Source: Terriglobia bacterium
GTDB lineage: Bacteria > Acidobacteriota > Terriglobia > Bryobacterales > Bryobacteraceae
Assembly (NCBI GenBank): GCA_020073365.1
Contig: JAIQFL010000098.1
Coordinates: 1-33,112, forward strand
Length of the DNA: 33,112 nt
Direction of reading: 5' to 3'
In this document: piece by piece, positions 23,193 to 32,900 of the stretch
Layout of the letters: every line of letters starts with the position of its first letter
Position numbering within the stretch: position 1 is the stretch's first letter
Made by a program: the position numbers and the translations under genes
Notes under the pieces: generated by a model
Seen by the model: only the letters and a program-made list of their open reading frames with translations
The model's database searches: none
What the model was told of the DNA's origin: nothing

Positions 23193-26100
23193 TCAGAACG
23201 TGAACTTGAGCGCGACCTGAGTGAGCCGCGGTGGAACGGCCCTGACAACCTGGCCGAACAACGTGCTGTCGATGTCGCCATTCACAGCCACTGATCCGAA
23301 GAACTGCGCGTGGTTGAGGGTGTTGAAGGTCTCTAGGCGAAACTCGATCGATTTTGATTCGCCAAACCGAAAGGATCTTCGAATCGCGAGATCGAAATTG
23401 ACCATCCCCGGCCCGTAGAAAGAGCGGCGTGAGGCCGTCCCGGCCGTACCCAGGGCGTTTGGGCTGAAGAGCGATGTATTGAAATACGGCAGCCCGTTAC
23501 GCGGATCGTGGTTCACGTTGAGACGGCCCGGCGTAAAGTCAGGCAGGTCGAGACTCTTGTTGTTCACACCGTTGGGAAGGCTTCCCATAAGCGATCGGTC
23601 CCCATCGCTGGATATAGTCACAGGGAAACCGGAGCAGACGCGAGTGATTCCTGAAATGGACCATCCTTGCGTGAAGGCCTTGGCCCGGCCGGAGAGCCGT
23701 TCCAGCGGGAGTTGCCAATCATAGGTGGCCACCAGGTTGTGCTTGAGATCCCAGGCCGAAAGTGCGCGCGTCGCTCGAAAGTTGAAAGGGTTAATCGGGT
23801 CGGCCAGGCTGGAGGATTGATCCATTGACTTGCTGAACGTGTAGGCGATCGTCAGGTCGAGCCTCTTCCCCGAGTGTCTCAGGCTGGCTTGAAAGGAATT
23901 GTAATTCGAGTTCCCGATGCTCGCATCGTAGTCGTCATTGGCGAAGGCCGGCCCCAACGGCCCGCGGGTCCCGTTCAGTTTCTGGCCAGCGGCCGCTATG
24001 TACGTCGTATCCTCGCCAAACGGCCCGCAAGTGGGCGTTCCCGGTGCGACGGCGTCTCCCAGGCTTAGCGCCCGACAGCGAGCGGGATCGCCTGGATTGG
24101 CTGAATAGACGACGAGCAGGTGATGGGCCTGGGAGCCAACATAACTCAAGCTCAGCAGCGTGTTCGTGCCCATCTGGCGTTCCATCGAAAAGAAATAATT
24201 CTCGTTGTAAGGATACGTGTTCCAGGGTGGCGGCGCTGTCATTCCAGCGACGGGCAGAAACGGCGAGTAATCGATGTTCGGGTTAGGTCGACTGGCGGAA
24301 GTATTCGGCGGAGGGAACGTAAGTGGAAAGGGATTCACATGGACCTCCCCGTTCGCCGCATTAATGAACGGCGTAGCAAAGAGTGGACGGCCCGAACTGG
24401 TATAGCTCAAGCCATAGGGAGGTTGGGGCTCGTCGATGCCGATCGTATTTCCCTGAATCACAGAGTAAAAGATGCCGTAGCCGGCACGGATGCTCGTCCT
24501 TCCTGGACCGCCAACCATCCTGCCCAGCAGCCCGCCAGTGTTGCCCGGCGAGTAAGCTACTCCCAACCGCGGAGCAAAGCGGTTGCGCTGCGGCACCAGG
24601 GTGTTCGGGACTCCGGGGTCCGTCGGGTAGACCAGGCCCGCCGGCGCCGTCGGGTAGACTTTGGACTGCTCTCCCGGGATAAACGTCGGGATCTGGTCGT
24701 ATTTCTCCGACCAGTACTGCATCAGGTCCCATCGGAGCCCGTAGTTCAACGTCAGGTTCGACGCAATCCGCCAGCTATCCTGCGCGAACGCTGCCGCATA
24801 TGTGTGACGTCCATAGTAGGCCGCGGAATCCGCCTGATTATAGTTGCTGGCGACCCCGATCAGAAAGTCCGCAAAGTCGGAGCCGGTCTCCGATCCTGCG
24901 AATAGGAACGATCCGTTGAACGTCGCGTTGGGATTGACGTTCACCTGTTCGAAGCTCAGATGAATGCCGGCCTTGACCGTGTGACGGCTCAGGACCTTGG
25001 AAATATTGTCACTCACGGAAAACGTATTGTTCGCCTGTGTCAGGTTGGTGATGGGAGTCCCGATCGAAAACGAATTGAAGCGGGTATTCTCGACGCCCTC
25101 GATTTGGGGGGCAAGCACCGCAATACCCGGAGTTCCCGGTCCGGTCACAAAACCCTGGGAAGCCAGGCTGGGCCCAACTCCACCGGAAGGTTGGCCCACG
25201 TTATTCGAGTTCCGCATGTAGCTCAGACGAAGCTCATTCACCCCCGAGGCGCTGATGGACTTCGTCTGGCCAAGACTGACTAACTGTGAGCGACCCAAAT
25301 CCAGGGCCGCGAATCCCGGGACGTTGGCGCCCCCTTGCCCGGTTGGATAGGGGTTGTTCAGGTTATAGTCGTCGAAGAAGTAGTAGGCCGAAAGCAGACC
25401 CCACCGCTGGGTGTTGCCTTCCACGCGGAAACTCCCCTTATCGTCCCGCAAGATCCTTCCTTCACCGGCGGTTGAAAAGGTGCCCTCTCCGATGTTCGGA
25501 AGAGGTATGTACTGCAAAAGATGTTTGGCCGGTTCCGACCATGCCCGCTGTGGGATGATCGCATTCGGAAACACGCATTCGTTGGATCGGGCGCAACCCG
25601 GACTATAGTACGGCTCGTTTGCCGATACAGCGTATCCGAGTTTCTGTGAGAGTAGATCGGCCAGATAAGGCCCGCCAACGGTGCCGGTAAGCAAATCGGT
25701 GTGGTCCGTGAGATTACCACCCCTGTCCGCGACTGAGGGGACAGGGATCAGGCCCGTATCGACACCTTGGCTCTGCCGGGTTCCCTGGTAATCGCCGAAA
25801 AAGAACAGCCGGTTCTTTTGGATGGGTCCGCCGAGGGTGCCGCCGAACTGGTTTTGCCGATAAGGACTGCGCTCCGGCGAGAAGAAATTGCGAGCGTCGA
25901 GCACCGTGTTCCGCAAAAACTCGAAGCCGCTGCCGTGCAACTCATTCGCGCCGCTCTTAGTCACGACATTCACGATCCCACCGCTGTAGTTGCCATACGC
26001 GGCGTCAAAATTGTTGGTCAGGATCCGGAACTCGGCGATCGAGTCCAGATTCGGCACAATGGACGTGCCCCCGTTCATCAGTTCCTTGACGTCGCCCCCG

Positions 26101-26723
26101 TTCACCATGAAGCCGTTGGCATCTTCACGCTGACCGCTAATCGACTGGTTGCCAGGGTTGAGGCCGCCAGAGGGAGCAATCGCAACGGTGACTCCCGCCA
26201 TGACGATCGAATCGGGCTGCTGTGTAGTTGTGGGCGCGATACCGGGCTGAAGCGCAAGCAGGTCTGTGAAACTACGGCCATTGAGCGCCACCGCGGTCAT
26301 CGATTTAGCAGTGACTGCTTCGCCCACTTGTGTGCTGGCGGTCTCTACGCGGAGCGGATTCTCCGTAACCCTCACCTCTTCAATCCGGTCCGCCAATTCC
26401 AGCGCTACATCCACTTGTAGTACGCTGTCCAGGTCGATTCTTAAGCCCGTCCGATTCTGCGGTTTGAAGCCCTGAGCTTCCACCTGCAGGCGATATTGTC
26501 CTATCGGCAAGCTAGGAAATGCATACGCACCCTTGGCGTCGCTCGCGGTTTGGCGTTGGATGCCCTGGGCCGTGTTCGTCACTGTCAGCTTGACTCCCGG
26601 AACAACCGAGCCAGTCGGGTCCGTAATGGTACCAGAAATGGTCCCGTTCGTCCCTGCCCATACCGCTGTGTGAAAGGCCACAAGGGCCCCCGTGAAAATC
26701 AATGCGGTGCCTGGGATGTTCAA
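23193..26723 (-). CDS. TonB-dependent receptor with carboxypeptidase-like regulatory domain
   Basis: About 1,176 residues, an outer-membrane receptor of the large acidobacterial kind. The start is inferred as TTG at 26723, because GAGAGG lies seven bases upstream and a signal peptide follows (NIPGTALIFTGALVAFHTAV). Next comes a CarboxypepD_reg domain (GTISGTITDPTGSVVPGVKL). A plug domain follows (NGRSFTDLLALQPGIAPTTT, then GGIVNVVTKSGANELHG), and then a 22-strand barrel with many Asn/Tyr-rich segments ending in TQVALKFTF. No TonB box was identified. The ligand is unknown; carbohydrate or complex nutrients are typical for the family. The gene is alone on its transcript; downstream lies the decayed permease. 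Confidence 0.9.
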   Translation of the reverse strand: MNIPGTALIFTGALVAFHTAVWAGTNGTISGTITDPTGSVVPGVKLTVTNTAQGIQRQTASDAKGAYAFPSLPIGQYRLQVEAQGFKPQNRTGLRIDLDSVLQVDVALELADRIEEVRVTENPLRVETASTQVGEAVTAKSMTAVALNGRSFTDLLALQPGIAPTTTQQPDSIVMAGVTVAIAPSGGLNPGNQSISGQREDANGFMVNGGDVKELMNGGTSIVPNLDSIAEFRILTNNFDAAYGNYSGGIVNVVTKSGANELHGSGFEFLRNTVLDARNFFSPERSPYRQNQFGGTLGGPIQKNRLFFFGDYQGTRQSQGVDTGLIPVPSVADRGGNLTDHTDLLTGTVGGPYLADLLSQKLGYAVSANEPYYSPGCARSNECVFPNAIIPQRAWSEPAKHLLQYIPLPNIGEGTFSTAGEGRILRDDKGSFRVEGNTQRWGLLSAYYFFDDYNLNNPYPTGQGGANVPGFAALDLGRSQLVSLGQTKSISASGVNELRLSYMRNSNNVGQPSGGVGPSLASQGFVTGPGTPGIAVLAPQIEGVENTRFNSFSIGTPITNLTQANNTFSVSDNISKVLSRHTVKAGIHLSFEQVNVNPNATFNGSFLFAGSETGSDFADFLIGVASNYNQADSAAYYGRHTYAAAFAQDSWRIASNLTLNYGLRWDLMQYWSEKYDQIPTFIPGEQSKVYPTAPAGLVYPTDPGVPNTLVPQRNRFAPRLGVAYSPGNTGGLLGRMVGGPGRTSIRAGYGIFYSVIQGNTIGIDEPQPPYGLSYTSSGRPLFATPFINAANGEVHVNPFPLTFPPPNTSASRPNPNIDYSPFLPVAGMTAPPPWNTYPYNENYFFSMERQMGTNTLLSLSYVGSQAHHLLVVYSANPGDPARCRALSLGDAVAPGTPTCGPFGEDTTYIAAAGQKLNGTRGPLGPAFANDDYDASIGNSNYNSFQASLRHSGKRLDLTIAYTFSKSMDQSSSLADPINPFNFRATRALSAWDLKHNLVATYDWQLPLERLSGRAKAFTQGWSISGITRVCSGFPVTISSDGDRSLMGSLPNGVNNKSLDLPDFTPGRLNVNHDPRNGLPYFNTSLFSPNALGTAGTASRRSFYGPGMVNFDLAIRRSFRFGESKSIEFRLETFNTLNHAQFFGSVAVNGDIDSTLFGQVVRAVPPRLTQVALKFTF

Positions 26724-26899
26724 ATCCGTCCTCTCATCGCTATCTCTTCCCCATTGTGCCGGCCAATAGCAACCGTACCAGAACTGCAATTCGGCTCTCG
26801 GTGGCGGCTGCCCGCCTCACCCAACTGAGTCGTCCGCCGTGGCCGAATCCGTCAGCGTCGAAACCGCCTTGTTATTTCGAGAGTGGCGATGGGCGCGGG

Positions 26900-27988
26900 C
26901 TACACGTTGCGCCCGCACGAGCGGTAGATGTCCATGATCAGCTTGATGTCGCGGAGTCCCTCTCCGCCCGGCGTCTTGGGCTCTTTGTTCTGCATGATGC
27001 ACTCGGCGAAGTGATCGGCCTCGCGCACGAACTGGGCGGGATGGCGCTCGGGGTTGGGTTCGTCGATGGGCTGCTCGCCTTGAATGCGCGCCACCAGTCG
27101 GAGGCCGTCATACCCCCACGCCGGCTCGCCCAGGAGCATGCCCTTGGTCCCGTGGACGCGAAAGAATGTGCCCAGGTTGGCCCCGTAGGAAGTAGCGCAA
27201 TTGGCTACAATCCCCGAGGGAAATTTCATGGTCCACATGAGGTTCTCTTCCACTTCCTTGAAGCGCCCATCCTGGTCGATGACCGAGGAGACGCCCTTCA
27301 CCTCCAGTGGTTCTTCGCCGGTGAGATAGCGGCAGCCATTCAGCGCGTAGATCCCCATATCCATGAGCGGACCGCCGCCTGCCAGCCTTCCGTTGAGCCG
27401 CCATTCCCCGGGACGGATATTGAATCCACTCGCCGTATCGATGGTCTGGATTTTCCCCAGCTTGCCGCTGCGAATCAGTTCGATGGCGCGAAGATTCACT
27501 ACCGGCTCATATTGGCAGCAGTACGCCAACATGAGCTTCTTGCCGGCCTTGCGGCAAGCATCGATCATCGCCTGGCAATCGGTCACGCTGTTGGCCATAG
27601 GCTTTTCGCAGAGCACGTGCTTGCCGGCCTTGGCCGCGCGAATGGTGTACTCGGCATGCATGCTGTTGGGCAAGCCGATGTAGACGGCGTCGATGTCCTT
27701 GTTGTCGGCGATCGCATCGTAGTTGTCGTAGCTGTAGATGTTGCGGGCCGGCACACCGTATTCCGCGGCAATCTTCTCCGCCTTGTCGCGGTGGCCGCTG
27801 ACCAGGGCGGTGATTCGTGCGTGCGCCGAAGCCTTTGAAGCGCGCAGGAAGTTGTCCGAAACCCGCCCCAGTCCGACGGGGCAGTACCCGATTTTGCGCT
27901 GGTTGTCTTGTGCCATGGCGGCTGAGGCGAGTTGGGAGGCGGCTCCCGTTGCCGCCAATCGCCCGAGTTCTCTGCGGGTCAGTTTCAT
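26900..27988 (-). CDS. Tat-exported Gfo/Idh/MocA-family oxidoreductase
   Basis: A 362-residue NAD(P)-dependent sugar dehydrogenase-like protein. The start is ATG at 27988 (KLTRRELGRLAATGAASQLA) with GGAGGGAAG upstream; the upstream open frame is not coding-like. The N-terminus has a twin-arginine signal (RRELG) and an Ala-rich segment, so the enzyme is likely exported folded with its cofactor. A Rossmann region follows (VGLGRVSDNFLRASK, then VYIGLPNSMHAEYTIRAAKA and GKHVLCEKPMANSV). The EKP motif gives the catalytic Lys; the substrate domain includes GGGPLMDMGIYALNGCRYLT. The sugar substrate is unknown. It diverges from the metal-binding protein gene across a 246-bp intergenic region. Confidence 0.92.
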   Translation of the reverse strand: MKLTRRELGRLAATGAASQLASAAMAQDNQRKIGYCPVGLGRVSDNFLRASKASAHARITALVSGHRDKAEKIAAEYGVPARNIYSYDNYDAIADNKDIDAVYIGLPNSMHAEYTIRAAKAGKHVLCEKPMANSVTDCQAMIDACRKAGKKLMLAYCCQYEPVVNLRAIELIRSGKLGKIQTIDTASGFNIRPGEWRLNGRLAGGGPLMDMGIYALNGCRYLTGEEPLEVKGVSSVIDQDGRFKEVEENLMWTMKFPSGIVANCATSYGANLGTFFRVHGTKGMLLGEPAWGYDGLRLVARIQGEQPIDEPNPERHPAQFVREADHFAECIMQNKEPKTPGGEGLRDIKLIMDIYRSCGRNV

Positions 27989-28205
27989 AATGTGGGCTTC
28001 CCTCCGCTGTTTGCGATTCAACTGGATCAGGGCCGTTCCGTCATCACGGAGGCGGCAAGCGACATCGGGAAGGATTCTATCACAAACTGACATAGCAGAG
28101 TTGTCGAGCCGAGGGATCGAGCCGACCGGCACGCCCCCCGGAACGGGCCGGGATTTCCCTCCGGCTCCCCGCGAGGGCTGACCGTCCGGTCGGGCGGTGG
28201 GAATC

Positions 28206-28228
28206 TGGTATAACAACTAGGGAAGGAG
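28206..28228 (+). promoter_or_regulatory. Extended -10 promoter and ribosome site
   Basis: TGGTATAAC (28206-28214) matches an extended -10 element. GGAAGGAG (28221-28228) follows, with a TTG start codon at 28235. This supports the unusual TTG start. No convincing -35 box was found. Confidence 0.5.
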
Positions 28229-28234
28229 TGAGCA

Positions 28235-29116
28235 TTGCACCGGCTGGCAGTCGCCTGCGTGGTCCTGGTCTTGGCCGCGTTCCTCGTTGGACAGACTATT
28301 TCTCCCTCGCTTCCGGGAGCGCCGGCGCCGCCACGCGATTATGTCTGTCCCATGGATCCGGACGTACGGTCGGCGACGCCTGGTAAATGCCCGCGATGCG
28401 GCATGAACCTGGTGCTCGGCATCCCGGAGCCCGTCGAGTATCCATTGAATCTGACAGTAAGTCCACGCGCGCCCAAACCGGGCGATCGCGTGGACCTTAC
28501 TTTCAAAGTCAAAGACCCGAAGACCGGCGCCGCCGTAAATCAGTTTGAGCTGGTGCACGAGAAGTTATTCCACATGTTTATCGTGAGCCAGGACCTGGAA
28601 TTCTTCGTACACGACCATCCGGTAGTATCGGGAGCCGGTACCTTTCGATATGCAGGCATCCTGCCTAAGGCGGGCATGTATCGTGTCCTCGCAGACTATT
28701 ACCCGACTAATGCAACGCCGCAACTCACAACCAAGACCATGTTCGTACCCGGCGGGAGCCTGCGCATCCCCCGGCTCGTCCCTGACCTGGCCGCCAAGCA
28801 CACCGAGAATATGGACGTGGAACTGGTGACCGAGCCTCCAGCGCCGATTGCGGGGTTCAAAACCATGTTGTTCTTTCGCGTGAAGCCGGTGGAGGGCCTG
28901 GAGCAGTACCTCGGTGCGTGGGGCCACATGCTGGCCGCCAGCGACGACCTGATCGACTTAATCCATACGCATCCCTTCCTGGCGAATGGAGGTCCCGAGA
29001 TTCAGTTCAACGTCATTTTCCCGCGGGCGCGTACTTACAGGCTTTGGGTGCAGTTTCAGCGAAGTGGCGTGGTGAATACGGCCGTATTTACGATACCGGT
29101 GTCGGTTTTGAAATAG
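28235..29116 (+). CDS. Secreted protein with heavy-metal-binding domain
   Basis: A 293-residue exported protein. The start is TTG at 28235, supported by GGAAGGAG six bases upstream and by the signal peptide that follows (residues 1-20). Residues 36-60 form the heavy-metal-binding domain found in copper/silver efflux proteins: YVCPMDPDVRSATPG with Cys38, then CPRCGMNL with Cys52, Cys55 and Met57. The rest is beta-rich, with two His-rich segments that could bind metal: HMFIVSQDLEFFVHDHP near residue 110 and WGHMLAASDDLIDLIHTHP near residue 230. The partner gene downstream starts two bases after its stop codon and encodes a cytochrome c-like protein. Copper or other metal handling coupled to electron transfer is inferred. 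Confidence 0.8.
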   Translation: MHRLAVACVVLVLAAFLVGQTISPSLPGAPAPPRDYVCPMDPDVRSATPGKCPRCGMNLVLGIPEPVEYPLNLTVSPRAPKPGDRVDLTFKVKDPKTGAAVNQFELVHEKLFHMFIVSQDLEFFVHDHPVVSGAGTFRYAGILPKAGMYRVLADYYPTNATPQLTTKTMFVPGGSLRIPRLVPDLAAKHTENMDVELVTEPPAPIAGFKTMLFFRVKPVEGLEQYLGAWGHMLAASDDLIDLIHTHPFLANGGPEIQFNVIFPRARTYRLWVQFQRSGVVNTAVFTIPVSVLK

Positions 29117-29118
29117 CC

Positions 29119-29841
29119 ATGTTGAAGCTCACTGGCAGACTCTGTCCGGCCCTGGTTATTCTGGCGATACTGTTATCGGTACACTCGAGTGCCCACGATG
29201 TAATCACCACGCCCATCACCTTTTCGCGTGAGATCTCGCGGTTAGTCTATAACCGCTGCGCGGTATGTCATCGGGAGGGCGGCATCGCCTTTTCCCTGCT
29301 GACCTATGCGGAGGCGCGTCCTTGGGCAAAGGCCATTAAGGAAGAGGTTTTGGAGCGGCGGATGCCGCCCTGGGGCGCGGTGAAAGGGTTCGGAGAGTTC
29401 CAGGACGATCAGGGGCTCACCGGGGAGCAACTGGAACTGATTGCCGACTGGGTGGAGGGCGGTGCTCCGGAGGGCGATCCCAAGTACCTGCCGAAGCTGC
29501 CCGATTTCCAGCCAGCGGCCAGTGCGGGCCCGGCGCCGGCCGGCATTCCGGTCGAAAGCGAGTTGACGCTAACCACCGCGGTTGCGGTGGCTGGTGTCCG
29601 TGCCAAGGGGGTTCCCGAGGGGTCGTCCTTCATGGCAGTCGCCGAGCGCCCCGACGGCACGATCGAACCTTTGGTGTGGATCTATGACTACCATCCGCGG
29701 TTCGACCATCCGTATTGGTACAACGCCCCATTGCGTTTTCAGGCGGGGACCAAGATCGAAATTGCGCCACGCGGGGCCGGCAGTATCGCGCTGCTGATGC
29801 GGAATCCCGCGGCGCGAAGCAAGCCGCGTGACCACCGGTAA
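29119..29841 (+). CDS. Exported cytochrome c-like protein
   Basis: A 240-residue protein with an N-terminal signal peptide (LCPALVILAILLSVHSSAH). The haem-binding motif Cys47-Ala-Val-Cys50-His51 lies in SRLVYNRCAVCHREGGIAFS, and RRMPPWG near residue 85 may give the axial Met. The segment GLTGEQLELIADWVEGGAPE is typical of Planctomycetes/Acidobacteriota cytochromes. The C-terminal 100 residues are beta-rich, with YDYHPRFDHPYWYNAPLRF, resembling the C-terminal part of copper type II ascorbate-dependent monooxygenases, but it is too short for the full enzyme. It follows the metal-binding protein by two bases, so the two are co-transcribed. Electron transfer in the periplasm is the likely role. 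Confidence 0.83.
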   Translation: MLKLTGRLCPALVILAILLSVHSSAHDVITTPITFSREISRLVYNRCAVCHREGGIAFSLLTYAEARPWAKAIKEEVLERRMPPWGAVKGFGEFQDDQGLTGEQLELIADWVEGGAPEGDPKYLPKLPDFQPAASAGPAPAGIPVESELTLTTAVAVAGVRAKGVPEGSSFMAVAERPDGTIEPLVWIYDYHPRFDHPYWYNAPLRFQAGTKIEIAPRGAGSIALLMRNPAARSKPRDHR

Positions 29842-29847
29842 CACCCC

Positions 29848-29916
29848 GGTGGGACAGACGATCGGGTTTCGTCGTCTGTCAGCCGGCCCGGACAGGCACA
29901 GAGCGCCTGTCCCACC
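29848..29916. repeat. 69-bp cruciform element, probable two-way terminator
   Basis: The outer arms GGTGGGACAG (29848-29857) and CTGTCCCACC (29907-29916) are perfect inverted repeats. Inside are GACAGACGA/TCGTCTGTC (29853-29861/29872-29880) and GACAGGC/GCCTGTC (29891-29897/29905-29911). It lies between the convergent cytochrome gene and the receptor gene, and shares the 13-base word GGTGGGACAGGCG with 4388-4400. Confidence 0.8.
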
Positions 29917-29929
29917 CACCGGGTGAAAT

Positions 29930-32900
29930 CTAAAAACTGAACCGTGCGCCGAGCTGGAACGCGCGCGGCCCGCCCGAACCAAACGTTTGGACGACGCGCT
30001 GCGTAGGTTGACCGAAGCTGAACGTCTGCGCCGCGGGATTCGCATTCTTGGTATCCAGAGTGGACGAATACCCGCTCAAATTGGCGATGTTGAAGGCATT
30101 GAACACCTCGCCGAAGATGGAGAGCCTGGCGCGTTCCTTGTAGCGGAACACTTTGGTCACGCGGAAATCCTGCGTGAATGTCGGGTCGCCAAGCTGGTAG
30201 TCCGATGGCAGAGCCAAGGGATTGATGGTTCCTCCATTCGCATTCTTCTGGCCGGCATAAGTGGTGTTGAACGCATTGACTGCATTGGTGACATCGGCCT
30301 TGCCGCATCCGGCATTGAGGCAGCCGTACGTGAGGCCGGGAAGCGGCTCGGTGCTGCCGGCGTTCACGGTGCCGGGGAGTTCCAGGCTGCTTACATTGGC
30401 GGTAACGGGTGTCCGGCTGATGATGGAGGAATTGACGCTGATGGTGAACCCCCAGCGCAGTTCGACCGTACCGGCGACATTCAGGTTGTGGTGCGGCAGA
30501 TACTGGCCGTAGCCGGCCATCCAGTTGGTGTCGTCCCAAACAGTCTCGCTCAAGCCTTTCTGGAGCGCATACGAAGCGGTGAACTGGTAGTGATTCTGGA
30601 AGCGCTTGGAAAGCTTGACCAGCAGCCCGTCGTATACGGCGCGCCCCTGGTCGGTCCAGAAAGTAATAGTGCCGCTGGAGCACTCGATACCGGGGACGAA
30701 TACCTCGCTGGTGGCACATTTTCGAATCACCGGCGTCTGGACGCCGTTGATGTAGCGGTTGAAGAGGTTGTAATCGACCTCGGACAGGCTCACGTTTTCA
30801 CCCTGCCGCCGCGCCCAGTCCGCGGTGAGCACCATGCCATGGCCGAGATCGCGCTGGATGCCGACGGAGGTTTGGTAGCTGCGGGCCAATGGGAAGTGAG
30901 TGGGATAGATCTCGACACCCTGCTTGGCGACGTCAATGCCGCTGACCGTGAACGGACCATCCCTCTGGGGGTTGGCGGGCGCAAGCTTGGCCTGGATATC
31001 CGGCAGTTCCTGGTTCACGAGATTGACGAACTGACCGATGGTCATGTTATAGAGCGCGCTCAACGAGAGATTCGCGCCCACCGCAAGCGGGGTATTGGTG
31101 GCGAAATTGATAATCCCCGGATAGATGTTCGTGAAAGCGCTGGCGGCCAGCGTGCTACGGCCATTGCCCACCGGCCCGATTACGGGAGCTTCGCGCAGCT
31201 TGTAATATCCCGGGGTGCTGTCCCAGTAGATGCCGGCGCCGCCGCGGAACACGGTCTTGTTGTCCTTGAACGGGCTCCAGGCGAAGCCGAACGCGGGCTG
31301 AAATTCTTTGGTGTTGTTTACGGTCGGTCCCAGATTGTCCGACCCCGTCCCGAGGATCGGCGCCAGGTACTGCGGCTTGGCCAGGTTGGAGTTGTAGAAG
31401 CCCTTCTGTGCGTTCCACGCCAGACCATAATTGAGGGTGAACCGCGGCGTGATCTTCCAGGTATCCTGAAAGTAGGCGCGGTATTGATCGTAGTAGCGCT
31501 GCGAGGCGTAGCCGTAGGGAGCCGGTGTGGAAATCGCCCCCACTCCGATGCCGCTGAAGATGCTACTGTTGATATTCAAAACCGGCAGGTTCAGCACATC
31601 GGCATCGGTCTTCAGCGCGGTCGGAAGGGTGGGAAAGTACAGCGGCGTCGCCGCTCCAAAGATATTCCGGATATACGTCGGCGAGTATGCGCCCACGCAC
31701 ATGGGCGTACAGAATCCCCAAAGGCCGGCCGACTTGGTAGGGTTGAGATCGCCGCCAAACTTGAAACGATGCTTTCCCTTTTGCCAGATAAGGCTTTCGA
31801 TCACCTCAAAGCGCCGCGTGTTGCGGCCCTGGGGCGCGTTGAAGTTGGGTCCGACGGCCGGCATGTTGGAGCCGACGAAGGTGAATACATTGGGCAGGCT
31901 GCCGGCTACACAAGGGGCCGAACATTCTGCAGCCGAGGGCTGCGTGTTATGGTTGTTCCAATAGTTGTACTGGAAGCGGAGATCGTTGACGATGGTGGGC
32001 TTCAGGGTGCTGGTGATGCCGATAATGCTCTGGTCGGCCCAGTTGGTGTTGTGCGCCCAGTTGGAGGGATCGCCGAACTCCAGCGACTGGCCGAAGCCCG
32101 AGTTGCCATCGTGGGAGTAGCGCAGGAACAGCGAGTGCTTGTCCGACAGACGATCGTCTATGCGAAGACTCAGGGTCTTGCCGATGTAGGGGCTGCCGTA
32201 GGTGCCGGTGAGCGGCAAAAACGCGGGGTCGGTGCTCTGAATCGTCAGAGCCTGCACCTGGTTCATGTACTCGTAATTGAAAAAGAAAAATAGCCTGTCC
32301 TTCTTCAAGGGACCGCCCAGCGTAGCGCCGGGATTGCGGCGGGCGAAAAATGGATTGGGGTTTGCGGGATTGCGCACGAGTCCCGGATAGGCCGCCATGT
32401 TGTGATCGCGGAAGTAGTAATAGCCGTCGCCGTGCCATTGGTTGGTGCCGGCCTTGGTCACCACATTGACCGCGCCTCCCGCGGCGATGCCCGTGGAGAG
32501 GTCGAAGTTGACGGACGACAACTGGAATTCCTGCACGGATTCCTGCGAGAGGTTCATGGAGGACATGCCACCTCCGACATCGATGTTATCCGAGACGTTG
32601 CCGCCGTCGAGTGTAAACAGCGTGCGGTTGCCGGCGCCCAGGACGCTTACCGTGAACAGCGTGTTGAACTGGGCCACCGATCCCGACGCAATGGTCACAC
32701 CCGGCTCCAGCTTTGCCAGTTGCATGTAGCTGCGGCCGTTCAGGGGAAGATTCTCGATGCTGGCGCTCTCGATCACGCCCTGGATGGAATGGCTTTCGTA
32801 GTTGATCTGCGCCCCCGCGGCTTCCACGTTGACCACTTCCGTGGCGCCACCCACCTGCATCGGCAGGTTTACCGACGTGGTGCTGCCGGCCTCCACGGTA

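Noticed and set aside
26702..27838. 378-codon plus-strand frame over the receptor start and the oxidoreductase
   Set aside because: It spans two genes of the other strand and has no motif of its own.
29987..32293. Long open plus-strand frame opposite the second receptor
   Set aside because: It is antisense to a clear TonB-dependent receptor with family motifs; its translation has no domain and reflects GC-rich codon use.
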